64,000 bases of DNA from Fimbriiglobus ruber (GTDB lineage: Bacteria; Planctomycetota; Planctomycetia; Gemmatales; Gemmataceae). The stretch covers positions 124,001 to 188,000 of the forward strand of contig NZ_NIDE01000001.1 of assembly GCF_002197845.1 (NCBI RefSeq). The letters run 5' to 3'. Shown in pieces: positions 52,464 through 61,205 of the stretch (positions are counted from its first letter, which is position 1; every line of letters begins with the position of its first letter). Both the position numbers and the translations under genes were made by a program. The notes below the pieces were generated by a model, which was not told where the DNA came from, did no database searches, and saw only the letters and a program-made list of their open reading frames with translations.

Positions 52464-54040
52464 CGCCCCGGTACACCGCGCCGGAAATTCTCCGCGGCCA
52501 GATCGATTCCCGGTCCGATCAATACTGTCTCGCACTGGTCTATCAGGAGCTGCTGACGGGAAAATTCCCCTACGCGGCCCGGTCGGCCCAGCAGATGATG
52601 CTGCAACACGTTAGCGCCCAGCCCGACCTGACGCCATTGCCTGCCCCGGACCGCCCGGCCGTCGCGCGGGCGTTGGCCAAGAACCCCGCGGAACGATTCC
52701 GGACGTGCGTCGAGTTCCTTCATGCTCTTATCATTGCCGAGTCGGCACCGGTCCCCACGAGCCCGTCTTCCGTCTTGCCGTCGGCGGGCGCTTCCCGCTT
52801 CCCCAACCTGACCCAGCCGGCCCCCAATACTTACACGCCTCTAAACAACCCGCCGCCGCAACACCACTCGGGCCAAACCCACTTCGGCGGCGCGGACAAA
52901 ACCATGCCGCGCCCGCAGTCGGGCAGCGGGGCTTTTCCGTACCCGTCCGCCCCACCGGGGTCGAACCACGGACAATACACGGGCGACCGCACCGCGCGCG
53001 TCGGCGTAACCCCGTCGCTCACGATTCCGGCCCTGATCACCCCCCGCAAACCGCCCGGGCTGGTGACTCCCGGTGGCCCGTCCGCGCCCGCAAGTGGAAC
53101 CTCGGGCGCCCCGACGCCGCCCATGACCACAACTCCGGGGCCGCGGGCACGCCCCCAGCTCATCGAGCCGGACCCCGAAATCCTGGACCTGATCGCCCTG
53201 ACTCCGGGGGCACCGAAAGCCGGCGGGTCGAGGTGGCCGCTCCAACTCCCGCGGATTTGGCCGGTCATGCCGGTGGCGTGGCTCAACGGCATCGGCGGGC
53301 ACCCGTTCGACCACCCGCCGACGGGCGACCTCGCGCAAGCGATTACCCGGGCGGCGTGCCCGGACGGGTCGATTCCGCCCGGGTCCGGTGAGCCCGTCCG
53401 GTTCGCGGACGGGACGTGGGCGAGCCTGTTCCCGTCACGGCAAATCTCAGGCGTGGCCCGAGTCAAACTCGACGTCGCGCGGGAGCGGTGGGGGTTCGAA
53501 GTGACGCAGCCCGACCCCTCGACTTTCCTCCTCCGGCGGGCCGCGCAGTCGGGCAGCGGGATTTTGAGCCGGTGGTCGGGCAAGAAGCCCGCGGGTTTGG
53601 AAATCGTCATCCAACTTCCGACGACTGGTTCTTTAATGGGGGGGGTCGAGTTGACGGGCCGTCTCTACGGGACGCCGTCGCCGGAGTTCGCGAAGGAAGC
53701 GGACCTCGCCCTCCCGCAAATGTTAAGCGACATTCGGAAACTCTTGCAAAACGTCGAAGACCGCCGCCGCGACATCCGGCTACCGGCCTCGTTCCCGATT
53801 TCGCTTTACCCGGTCCACGGCGACGGTACGGTCCTCGCGCCGCTGCCCGGCAAGTGCCGGAACGTGTCGTTCAGCGGGGTCTGTTGCGTCGTCTCCGGGC
53901 CGGTCGACGCGGCCCACGTCTTCGTGGCCTTTGAAGGCGTCCCCGTGGCGGCCGGGTGGGCGATCCTCACCCGCTTGAGCCGGGCGAACCCCGACTCCGA
54001 AGGCCATCTCATTGCCGGGCGGTTCCGTGTCGACCTGTGA
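52400..54040 (+). pseudogene. Serine/threonine kinase, C-terminal part with Pro-rich linker and PilZ-like tail
   Basis: From codon GAT at 52400 the shifted frame gives DYGLVGTFRSATAKVD, TPRYTAPEILRGQIDSRSDQ (activation segment and APE) and SAQQMMLQHVSAQPDLTPLP, completing the kinase. A long Pro/Gly/Thr-rich linker follows (about 150 residues), then a folded C-terminal region. The last 90 residues have FPISLYPVHGDGTVLAPLPG and CRNVSFSGVCCVVSG, resembling a PilZ-type c-di-GMP module; this is only a resemblance. The coding is otherwise intact over 546 codons, which favours a recent mutation or a sequencing error over old decay. It ends 9 bases from the convergent transporter gene. Confidence 0.82.
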
Positions 54041-54049
54041 GCCGCCGGC

Positions 54050-55105
54050 TTAGACTGTTTCTTCGGGTGCGGATCGGCTCAACAGGTAGTCGACGCACCC
54101 GGCCGCCAGGTGCTGGAACAAGTTGTAAAAGATGATCGGCAGGAGTACGTCCGGGTGGTCGGCGAGGGCCATCGAGGCGAGTACCAGCCCGGTCCCATTG
54201 TTGTTCATTCCCAGCCCGAACATCAACGACGCCCGCCGCGTCGGCCCGGTGCCGGTCGCCCAGCCGACCACCGCCCCCGACGCGAACGCGAGCGTGCAGA
54301 GGCCGATCACCACCACGAGGATCGCGGCGAGAAAATCCCAGTCCGGGTGGGCGATCGCCTGCGGCAGCGACACCGCCGCGTTCGCGTAATTCAGTACGAG
54401 TAGCGCGGCCGTGTTCAGGAGTCGCAGGGCCGGGCGAACGGCTTCCACTCGCGCACCGCCGGCCACCTGCCGAACGACCAACCCCGCAATGCACGGCATA
54501 ACCACCGATACGACCAGGAAGCTCCCTGTTTCCCCGGTCGCGAGGGAGTGCAAGTTCTCGGCGTACTCGCCGGCCGCCATCCAGCCGACCGCGTGCAGGG
54601 CGACCGGCGTGGTCAGGGGGCTGAACAGGGTGGACAGCAGGACAAGCCCGAGACTGAGGGCCAGATCCCCGTTCGCGTTCTGAGCCCACGCGGTCGACGA
54701 CCCGGCGATCGGCATCGACGCAACCAGGGCCAAGCCGACCAGAATGTTCTGCACCTCGTCCGCGTTGTGCCACAGCTGCATCGTCTGAGCGACGGCGAAA
54801 ATGAACGCGACCGGCACCAACAAGTTGGCGGCCAGTCCCAAGGCGAGCGGCAGCGGCGCGCGGACGAGCCCCCGCAGCTCGCTCGACCGCACCCCCAACC
54901 CGGCATTGAAGATGAGGAACGCGAGCAGCACGACGGGCAGGGTCAGGGTGGTCCGTTGGCCCGCCACGGCGACCGCGCCGAACGACAGACTCCGAATTCC
55001 CAGACCCGGCCCCGGAACCACCGCGGCGACGGCATACGACCCGATCAGGAGCCAGAGGAAGTGGGCGTGAACGAAGTGCGAAACAGCCTGGATCCGGTCC
55101 CGCAT
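54050..55105 (-). CDS. Bile acid:sodium symporter family (BASS) membrane transporter
   Basis: The 351-residue protein has nine or ten helices and family features such as LAFLIFNAGLGVRSSELRGL, LVASMPIAGSSTAWAQNANGDLALS and GLGMNNNGTGLVLASMAL. BASS members take up organic anions such as bile acids or pyruvate with sodium; some relatives move arsenite. The substrate here is unknown. The ATG at 55105 has AGGAG upstream and is preferred to an in-frame start at 55135. It converges with the kinase gene with only 9 bases between the stops. Confidence 0.85.
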   Translation of the reverse strand: MRDRIQAVSHFVHAHFLWLLIGSYAVAAVVPGPGLGIRSLSFGAVAVAGQRTTLTLPVVLLAFLIFNAGLGVRSSELRGLVRAPLPLALGLAANLLVPVAFIFAVAQTMQLWHNADEVQNILVGLALVASMPIAGSSTAWAQNANGDLALSLGLVLLSTLFSPLTTPVALHAVGWMAAGEYAENLHSLATGETGSFLVVSVVMPCIAGLVVRQVAGGARVEAVRPALRLLNTAALLVLNYANAAVSLPQAIAHPDWDFLAAILVVVIGLCTLAFASGAVVGWATGTGPTRRASLMFGLGMNNNGTGLVLASMALADHPDVLLPIIFYNLFQHLAAGCVDYLLSRSAPEETV

Positions 55106-55444
55106 GGTCTTCTCCTGATAGCGTGAGCCCGGCACGATCGCACCGGCCGTCCTGGCTGGCGAACTTTCACGCGGGGCACAACCCGCTTCATGACACCGTG
55201 GCCGCGACTACAGAACCATACCCGGGCGACGTGATCGGCGAATGAGGCGGGGATAAATTCGGGCTTATCGGCCGAGACGAAGGGGCACCGCCGGGTTTCC
55301 CGTTCCCGAACGTGCGTGAACCAGAAACCACCAGAAGCCTCTCGGGTCCGTCATTACCACTGTTCGGAAAGGTGTGTACCGGGTATTTTTGAAGACACTG
55401 GAAGTCATTCCCGTGGATTCGTGCCGCACTACAGGGCCGCGCCC

Positions 55445-56644
55445 GTGGTCGAAACGCTCGCCGAGTACATGCCGCCGTGGGCCGCGATTCTCTGCACGGC
55501 GGGGGTCGCGGCCGGGTTGATCGTGTCGTTCATCGGCGTGTCCGCCTTGATGTTCATCTGGGCCGAGCGGAAGGTCTCCGGCCGCATTCAAGACCGCCTC
55601 GGGCCGACGCGGACCGGTCCCCTCGGCTTGCTCCAATCCTTTGCGGACGGCATCAAGCTCCTGACCAAGGAAGACACCACGCCGGACATCGCGGACCACT
55701 TCCTTTTTCGCATTGCTCCTTATCTCGCGTTTTGTGCCGCGTTCGCGGGGTTCATCGCGTTACCCTTTGGTAAGGGGGTCGTGCCCTACGAATTGAACGC
55801 GGCGGCGTTTTTCATGCTCGCGGTTCTATCCAGTGAAGTCTTTGGCGTGATGCTGGCGGGGTACGCCTCGGGCAGCAAGTGGTCGCTGTTCGGCGGCGTG
55901 CGGGAGGCGGCCCAGGTGGTGAGCTACGAGGTGCCGCGGTCGCTCTGCGTGGTGATCCCCATCTGCCTGGCGGGGACGCTCGACCTGACAGTCATCGCCA
56001 CCCAGCAACAAGGCTGGTTTTGGACCTGGAACATCTTCCACGACCCGTTCACGTTCCTGGCGTTCTTCATCTTCTTCGCGACGGCGACGGCGAGTTGCAA
56101 GCGAGCCCCGTTCGACCTGGCCGAAGCCGAGAGCGAACTGGTCGGCGGGTTCCACACCGAGTACAGCGGCCTCCGCTGGTCGTTCTTTTTCATGGCCGAG
56201 TACGGCAGTATGTTCGCGGTGAGCGGGCTGGCCGCGCTCCTGTACCTGGGCGGGTGGCACACGGGCGTGTTGCCGTTCGAGCCGAGTGAGCGGTTCGGGA
56301 TGTGGGCCGGGAATCTGCTGAACGCCGCGGTGTTTATCGGCAAAGGATCGTTACTTGTGCTGGTCATGATGTGGGTCCGCTGGTCGCTTCCCCGCCTGCG
56401 GATCGACCAGGTGATGATGACCTGTCTGAAATACTTCCTGCCGATCAGCTGCGGCTTGCTGCTGGGCGCGTGTGCGTGGCAGTTGTATATCCCCGCTTCG
56501 GCGGCCGAAGTCGTGCGGTATGCCCTGGCCGGTGGGTCGGCGTTGTTCGTCGCGGGCGTCCTCGCGAGCTTATTGGTCGTGAAAGGTGACGTCCCGAGCG
56601 GGCGCCTCGCTGGCGTGTGGGCCAAGGCGCCGGCGGCCGAATGA
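55445..56644 (+). CDS. nuoH: NADH-quinone oxidoreductase subunit H
   Basis: NuoH is the membrane subunit of complex I at the quinone site. The protein has about eight or nine helices and the family blocks ERKVSGRIQDRLGPTRTGP, LLQSFADGIKLLTKED, GGVREAAQVVSYEVP and KRAPFDLAEAESELVGGFHTEYSG. The GTG at 55445 (399 residues) with AGGG upstream is taken as start; a GTG at 55421 is the alternative. The C-terminus is somewhat longer than usual. No other nuo gene is in the flanking 8 kb, so the gene stands alone here; it may be the only copy in a split nuo set or a second copy. Confidence 0.93.
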   Translation: MVETLAEYMPPWAAILCTAGVAAGLIVSFIGVSALMFIWAERKVSGRIQDRLGPTRTGPLGLLQSFADGIKLLTKEDTTPDIADHFLFRIAPYLAFCAAFAGFIALPFGKGVVPYELNAAAFFMLAVLSSEVFGVMLAGYASGSKWSLFGGVREAAQVVSYEVPRSLCVVIPICLAGTLDLTVIATQQQGWFWTWNIFHDPFTFLAFFIFFATATASCKRAPFDLAEAESELVGGFHTEYSGLRWSFFFMAEYGSMFAVSGLAALLYLGGWHTGVLPFEPSERFGMWAGNLLNAAVFIGKGSLLVLVMMWVRWSLPRLRIDQVMMTCLKYFLPISCGLLLGACAWQLYIPASAAEVVRYALAGGSALFVAGVLASLLVVKGDVPSGRLAGVWAKAPAAE

Positions 56645-56801
56645 GTGCGGTCGCGTGGCCGCGAAACAGGTAACCCTCAATACGGATCCTGCGGTCCGAT
56701 TCTTCTGCCGAAGGTGCGGTGCAATTCCCGTTCGACCGGTGGGCTACTTATAGGAGAACCCGGGCCGTAGGTGGTGGATTGAGGGTGGGTAGACCGGCAT
56801 T

Positions 56802-56862
56802 GTGGCAAAAGCCCGGTCGATTTCGCGGAAGACTTCTGCGAAATCGACCGGGCTTTTACCAC
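56802..56862. repeat. Inverted repeat, 25-base arms with one mismatch
   Basis: The inner 20 bases are perfect: AAAAGCCCGGTCGATTTCGC (56807-56826) with 56838-56857, around an 11-base loop, and four further outer pairs follow one mismatch. It lies 160 bases after nuoH. A tract TTTT sits within the 3' arm, so it may also end nuoH transcription. Confidence 0.85.
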
Positions 56863-56919
56863 GATACCGGACGCCGACAGGTAAGCGTAAAAGCTTCGAC
56901 GAAGGGATCCCACGTTCAT

Positions 56920-56972
56920 TGCGCTCGGAGGGAGTCGGACCCCCAACCTATGATTCCGAAGTTCTTAGGTCG
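56920..56972 (-). other. Possible remnant of a tRNA 3' half
   Basis: On the minus strand a T-arm-like stem and loop, GGGGG-TCCGACT-CCCTC, is followed by CGAGCGC and A, in the order T-arm, acceptor strand and discriminator. No matching 5' acceptor strand, D-arm or sound anticodon stem lies upstream, so it is not a working tRNA. It could mark an attachment site. Confidence 0.3.
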
Positions 56973-57107
56973 GTGACTTCTGCTAAATCGAAGGATTATC
57001 ACATTTGCTCAAAATTGCAGATAACCTACTAACATATATGAAGTTACGAACGGAGACTTACCGAAGACTTTTACTTGGAGTTACCTTTATTTACTCCAGA
57101 TTCCCAG

Positions 57108-57129
57108 GATTCTGGGGCGATTCTGGGGC
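57108..57129 (+). repeat. Two-copy tandem repeat GATTCTGGGGC (left copy of a flanking pair)
   Basis: GATTCTGGGGC occurs twice in succession. A near-identical double unit (AATTCTGGGGG twice) occurs at 58999-59020, and the bases around both loci also agree (TTACCT and TTTTAC before, CCT and TCGAGGCT after). The pair brackets the PQQ-propeller gene in direct orientation. Confidence 0.75.
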
Positions 57130-57401
57130 CTTTTTTACCGAGTTACCTCGTCGAGGCTATGATCGTCTTGTTGACGTCAACCGAAAGACTTTCGCCACTG
57201 CCTAGTCTGGCGCTTACACCTGTTTATGGCACAGCAGATCGCATCGGGCTTAATCGCCCGACGAAGTTTATTTCAACCTCTGAAGTAAAGCCGGCCGCAA
57301 TTGGAGATACTCGTTAGTCGCGTTGACGCGGCGCGGTATCTTTTTCAACTGGCGGACCGCCGGGTATCGCCAGCGTCTTATTCATTGCCGTAGGAGGCGA
57401 C

Positions 57402-58781
57402 ATGAACCGTCCTATCCGATCCGCCTGGGTTTCTGTATTCGCGGTTGTCGCGGCCTTGACCGGGCCGCAACTCCGAGCCGACGACTGGCCACAATGGATG
57501 GGCCCGAATCGGGATGCCGTCTGGTCCGAGACGGGAATCCTCGACGCCTTCCCAGCCAACGGGCCCAAAGTCCTATGGCGAGTTCCGATTGGCGGCGGGT
57601 ACTCCGGGCCGGCCGTAGCGGGCGGGAAGGTTTTTGTGGCCGACAAGATCCTGAAGGGGGGAGCAAAAGACCCGGCGAACCTATTCGATACCAAAACGAA
57701 GGTCGAAGCCACAGAGCGGGTACTCTGCTTCGACGCCAAGACCGGCAAGGAAATCTGGAAGCACGAATACGCCTGTCCCTACCAAGTCAGTTACCCGGCC
57801 GGCCCTCGATGTACCCCGACCGTGAGCGGGGGCAAAGTCTACACGCTGGGGGCGATGGGCGATCTTCTTTGCCTTGACGCTGAGAAGGGCAAAGTGATTT
57901 GGCAGAAGAACTTCCCAAAGGACTACGCCGCGAAGGTTCCGATTTGGGGATTTGCTGCTCACCCGCTTGTTTACAAGAATCTCCTGATCTGCTTGGTCGG
58001 CGGCGACGGAAGCGTGGTCGTTGCATTTGACAAGGAAACCGGGAAAGAAGTTTGGAAAAACTTGTCCGCACCGGAGCCGGGTTACTGCCCGCCGACGTTG
58101 ATCGAAGTCGGCGGAAAACCGCAGCTGATAATTTGGCACTCCACAAAGATCAATGGGTTGAACCCGGAGACCGGCTCTCTGTATTGGTCCGAACCTCTCA
58201 AGCCAAATTCGGGCATGTCGATCATGGCCCCGCGAAAAGAGGGAGATTACCTGTATGCGGGCGGGAATGGCGGATGCCAAGCCGTCTTAAAACTCAGTGA
58301 GACGAAGCCGGAAGCAACGATCGTTTGGCAACAAGATGCGGTGCCGCAAGGCAAAAAAGCCGGACCTCTCGGAATGGCCCCGATCAACATGACTCCGTTC
58401 ATTGAAGGGGGCGTGATCTATGGGGTCGACCAGCCAGGAATGTTCCGGGCTGTCGAACTCAAGACCGGAAAAAGGCTTTGGTACAGTTTCATGCCCGTGA
58501 TCGGCAAAGACGAGGACGAGGAGTACAAACAAGCGGCGACCGGCACCGCTTTCGTAATCAAACACGCAGATCGGTTTTTCCTGTTCGCAGAAACGGGGGA
58601 TCTGATCATCGCCAAGCTATCGCCGAAAGGCTACGAAGAGATTGGTCGGGCGAGGCTTCTCGATCCGACGGGGCCATCGTTCGGTCGCAAGGTCGTATGG
58701 AGTTACCCGGCATTCGCAGAAAAGTGCGTCTTCGCCCGCAACGACAAGGAGATCGTCTGCGTTTCTCTGGCAAAGGAATGA
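57402..58781 (+). CDS. Secreted PQQ-binding-like beta-propeller protein
   Basis: The 459-residue protein has a signal peptide (AWVSVFAVVAALTGPQLRA, cut before DDWPQWM) and then the pattern of a BamB/PQQ-type eight-bladed propeller: WPQWMGPNRDAVW, LWRVPIGGGYSGPAVAGGKVFV, CFDAKTGKEIWKHEY, CLDAEKGKVIWQKNF, AFDKETGKEVWKN, each repeat with [AK]-X-TGK-X-[IV]-W. Such proteins are very common in planctomycetes; most are thought to act in the periplasm as binding or scaffold proteins. The ATG at 57402 has an excellent TAGGAGG upstream. It lies alone between two copies of a short repeat. Confidence 0.9.
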   Translation: MNRPIRSAWVSVFAVVAALTGPQLRADDWPQWMGPNRDAVWSETGILDAFPANGPKVLWRVPIGGGYSGPAVAGGKVFVADKILKGGAKDPANLFDTKTKVEATERVLCFDAKTGKEIWKHEYACPYQVSYPAGPRCTPTVSGGKVYTLGAMGDLLCLDAEKGKVIWQKNFPKDYAAKVPIWGFAAHPLVYKNLLICLVGGDGSVVVAFDKETGKEVWKNLSAPEPGYCPPTLIEVGGKPQLIIWHSTKINGLNPETGSLYWSEPLKPNSGMSIMAPRKEGDYLYAGGNGGCQAVLKLSETKPEATIVWQQDAVPQGKKAGPLGMAPINMTPFIEGGVIYGVDQPGMFRAVELKTGKRLWYSFMPVIGKDEDEEYKQAATGTAFVIKHADRFFLFAETGDLIIAKLSPKGYEEIGRARLLDPTGPSFGRKVVWSYPAFAEKCVFARNDKEIVCVSLAKE

Positions 58782-59230
58782 TCTAGCGAACCTGCTGCGG
58801 CCGGTCTCAGTAGGCAGGGTACCGCTTAACAGCGATCTTTGCTCTGCCTGCTGATTAAGAGTTATCGACTAACCACAAATCATAGATAGTCAAATCGACT
58901 GCAAAATAAGGTAAAATATTTCAGAGCAAGACCTAACGGCGGCTTTCGTCATCAAGATATTTTGCCTATCGTTCCCGCGATTTACCTGTTTTTACCCCAA
59001 TTCTGGGGGAATTCTGGGGGCCTAAATCGAGGCTTAATCAGCTGTTTGCTACTTCTTACCCGAGGCGCACGGACACTCCACAGGACGCGCAACCTATCCG
59101 AATCTCACTGTGGCGCTTTCATTGTAGCCACTGGCCAAAAACTCTCAGCGTCGCTGAGAGAAAAGGAATTCGGCCGCGATCTGGGATCGCCTACCAAGAA
59201 CCACTGCCTTCCAAATTAGGGAGTGATCAG
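58782..59230. other. 449-base gap with the right copy of the short tandem repeat
   Basis: No gene is seen. A weak stem (CAGTAGGCAG at 58808 with CTGCCTGCTG at 58844, one mismatch) follows the PQQ gene. The A+T-rich stretch 58860-58990 leads to the tandem repeat at 58999-59020. The gap ends at the 3' end of the convergent nuclease gene. Confidence 0.45.
58999..59020 (+). repeat. Two-copy tandem repeat AATTCTGGGGG (right copy of a flanking pair)
   Basis: AATTCTGGGGG occurs twice in succession, matching the unit at 57108-57129 in 9 of 11 positions, in the same orientation. See the left copy. Confidence 0.75.
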
Positions 59231-60379
59231 TCAAGGCTTCTTGCCCTTCCGTTCCGTGGTCGCCTTTGCGGGCGGCTTCGGCGCTTTGAGAGGCGGCCGC
59301 TCGGCCTCTGACTGGGCTAGCTCGTAGAACTCGTGCAATTTGGTTTGCAGGAATGCCTTAGCTGGTAACCGAGTCTGATACTCGGCAACGAGCGCCGGGG
59401 ACATCGTTCTGCTGAGGGCGTATTCGACGACTTCGTTGTCTTTCGTTGCGCACAGCAACACACCAATGGACGGTTGCTCGTGGGGCTTCTTGATATCCCG
59501 GTCGAGGGCTTCGAGATAGAACTGAAGTTGCCCTAAATCGGCTGGCTCGAACTGTTCCACCTTTAGTTCGATGGCGATTAGGCAAGTCAGGCTGCGGTGG
59601 TAGAAGAGCAGATCCAGGAAGAAATCCCGACCGCCAACTTGCAACCGGTATTGTTCGCCGACGAACGTGAAATCTCCGCCCAGTTCCATCAGGAACTGTC
59701 GCAGGTTGGCGACGAGCGACCGTTGTAGGTCGGCCTCGGTATGTAACTGCGGGAGATTTAGGAACTCCACCAAGTAGGTGTCCTTAAACGCAGCAGCAGC
59801 GTCTCCGGGCATTTGTGTCAGCGGCGGTGACACTTTTGCTGGCGACAGGACCACCCGCTCAAACAGCGCTCCGTCTAGTTGCCGCTGCAATTCCCGCTTG
59901 GTCCAGCGTTCCCGGATCGCCATTCGCAAGTAGAACTCGCGTTCCTCCGGACGCTTGGACCGACTCAGAATCAGAAGGTTGTGGGTCCAGGGTAATTGTC
60001 GCACCAGCGGTGCGACTTTCTCTTCTCCCTTGTAGGTAGCGTAGAATTGCCGCATCCGGAAGAGGTTGGCGCGGGTGAAACCCTGAAGGGTCGGAAGCAT
60101 CCTGGCAATATGGGCGGCCAGTTGGTCGACCACGCCCTCGCCCCACGCGGCCGATTCAATCTTTCTGCTGATGTACTCCCCGACTTGCCAGTAAAGGCTG
60201 ACAAGCTCGTGATTCACGGCAGCGAACGCGCGTTCGCGAGCGGCGTTGATCAGGGCAGTCACTTCCTCAAAGTCCGAAGTCACCTGAGCGGCCAGCAAAC
60301 TCGGCTGAGCGCCGTTGGAGGTCGCGGACGCTTCCCTGGTTTTCTCTGGGAGTGATTTTGGTTTTTTGCGCCCTGGCAT
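59231..60379 (-). CDS. DUF1016 / PD-(D/E)XK nuclease-domain protein (YhcG-like)
   Basis: The 382-residue protein has the DUF1016 N-terminal helical domain (AVNHELVSLYWQVGEYISRK, FTRANLFRMRQFY, LPWTHNLLIL) and a C-terminal PD-(D/E)XK nuclease fold (DFFLDLLFYHRSLTCLIAIELKV, with Asp and E-X-K as likely metal ligands; then LGQLQFYLEALDRD). Members are scattered, horizontally moved genes, often near restriction or other defence genes; exact function is not settled. The ATG at 60379 has GAGGAG upstream and decides against the longer frame at 60433. It is divergent from an Mrr-like nuclease gene 145 bases away. Confidence 0.9.
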   Translation of the reverse strand: MPGRKKPKSLPEKTREASATSNGAQPSLLAAQVTSDFEEVTALINAARERAFAAVNHELVSLYWQVGEYISRKIESAAWGEGVVDQLAAHIARMLPTLQGFTRANLFRMRQFYATYKGEEKVAPLVRQLPWTHNLLILSRSKRPEEREFYLRMAIRERWTKRELQRQLDGALFERVVLSPAKVSPPLTQMPGDAAAAFKDTYLVEFLNLPQLHTEADLQRSLVANLRQFLMELGGDFTFVGEQYRLQVGGRDFFLDLLFYHRSLTCLIAIELKVEQFEPADLGQLQFYLEALDRDIKKPHEQPSIGVLLCATKDNEVVEYALSRTMSPALVAEYQTRLPAKAFLQTKLHEFYELAQSEAERPPLKAPKPPAKATTERKGKKP

Positions 60380-60524
60380 TTCTTTCTCCTCTTCCTCGGG
60401 CAGGACGCTATCAGGACAAAGCTTCACAAGCAAGTCGTTTCGGCAGGAGAGGCGGGCCGCTTGACAGGGGAACTCAAGCCGATCAAAGTGACCAGGAAGG
60501 GGACGAAGAGAGGGGACGTGAACT

Positions 60525-61205
60525 ATGTCGGCGGAAGTTGCTTATGCGAACTGCAAATACGTCTTCTCTGATCCGAAGGTTCCGCCCGAACCTTGCCCGC
60601 AATGTGGTTCCCTCGTCCATACCGTTAGCGCTTCGGGCCACGCTACGGGGGGCGCATCAGCCGTCGGAGTTGGGCGGGTCGTCCAAGCTCATAGCCGCTT
60701 CGTAATCCAAGCCCAAATCGTCATCCTCGGAAACCGCACGTTCGACGGAAACCTGGTCGCTGCCGTCGCCCCCGCCTGGGCGGAGATGGCGAAGTTGATC
60801 GTTGCCGATCCTACGGCAATGCACCAAATCAATCCCCGAAAGTGGGAAGAGATGATCGCGGGTTGGTACAAGGAATACGGATTCGATGAAGTGACTTTGA
60901 CCCCTGCCAGTGGTGACCGCGGACGGGATGTCATCGCGGTTAAACATGGGGCTCTGTCCGTTCGCATCCTCGATCAAGTCAAAGCATACAAACCGGGCCA
61001 TCTCGTCACTGCCAACGATGTCCGTGCCCTCCTGGGAGTGCTAGCGGGCGACCGCGCCGCAACGAAGGGGCTAGTAACAACAACCTCCGAATTCGCCCCG
61101 GGGATCGACACCGATCCGAGTATCGCTCCATTCGTGCCCACCCGGTTGGAGATGGTCAACGGAGCAGAGTTGGTGCGTCGCCTGGGTGATTTGTCGAAGA
61201 AGTGA
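60525..61205 (+). CDS. Mrr-like restriction endonuclease with N-terminal zinc ribbon
   Basis: The 226-residue protein begins with a cysteine-containing segment (CKYVFSDPKVPPEPCPQCGS) that looks like a small zinc ribbon. The C-terminal half fits the Mrr-cat PD-(D/E)XK fold: WYKEYGFDEVTLTPASGDRGRDVIAVK, then LDQVKAYKPGHLVTANDVRALLGVL, with Asp and Q-X-K as likely catalytic residues, and GLVTTTSEFAPGI. Mrr-type enzymes cut modified DNA. There is no methyltransferase nearby, which suits a type IV-like, modification-dependent enzyme. The ATG at 60525 has GAGGGGAC upstream. It is divergent from the DUF1016 nuclease gene. Confidence 0.85.
   Translation: MSAEVAYANCKYVFSDPKVPPEPCPQCGSLVHTVSASGHATGGASAVGVGRVVQAHSRFVIQAQIVILGNRTFDGNLVAAVAPAWAEMAKLIVADPTAMHQINPRKWEEMIAGWYKEYGFDEVTLTPASGDRGRDVIAVKHGALSVRILDQVKAYKPGHLVTANDVRALLGVLAGDRAATKGLVTTTSEFAPGIDTDPSIAPFVPTRLEMVNGAELVRRLGDLSKK

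Larger units (their letters stand above)
56645..57401. other. 757-base gap with palindrome, tRNA-like remnant and short tandem repeat
   Basis: No gene is seen. The region contains a strong inverted repeat (56802-56862), a possible remnant of a tRNA 3' half on the minus strand (56920-56972), and a two-copy 11-base tandem repeat (57108-57129) related to one at 58999. The second half is A+T-rich. This mixture suggests past integration events. Confidence 0.5.

Noticed and set aside
56920-56972. A complete tRNA gene on the minus strand
   Set aside because: A T-arm-like stem is present but the D-arm, a paired anticodon stem and the 5' acceptor strand are missing, so only a remnant is proposed.
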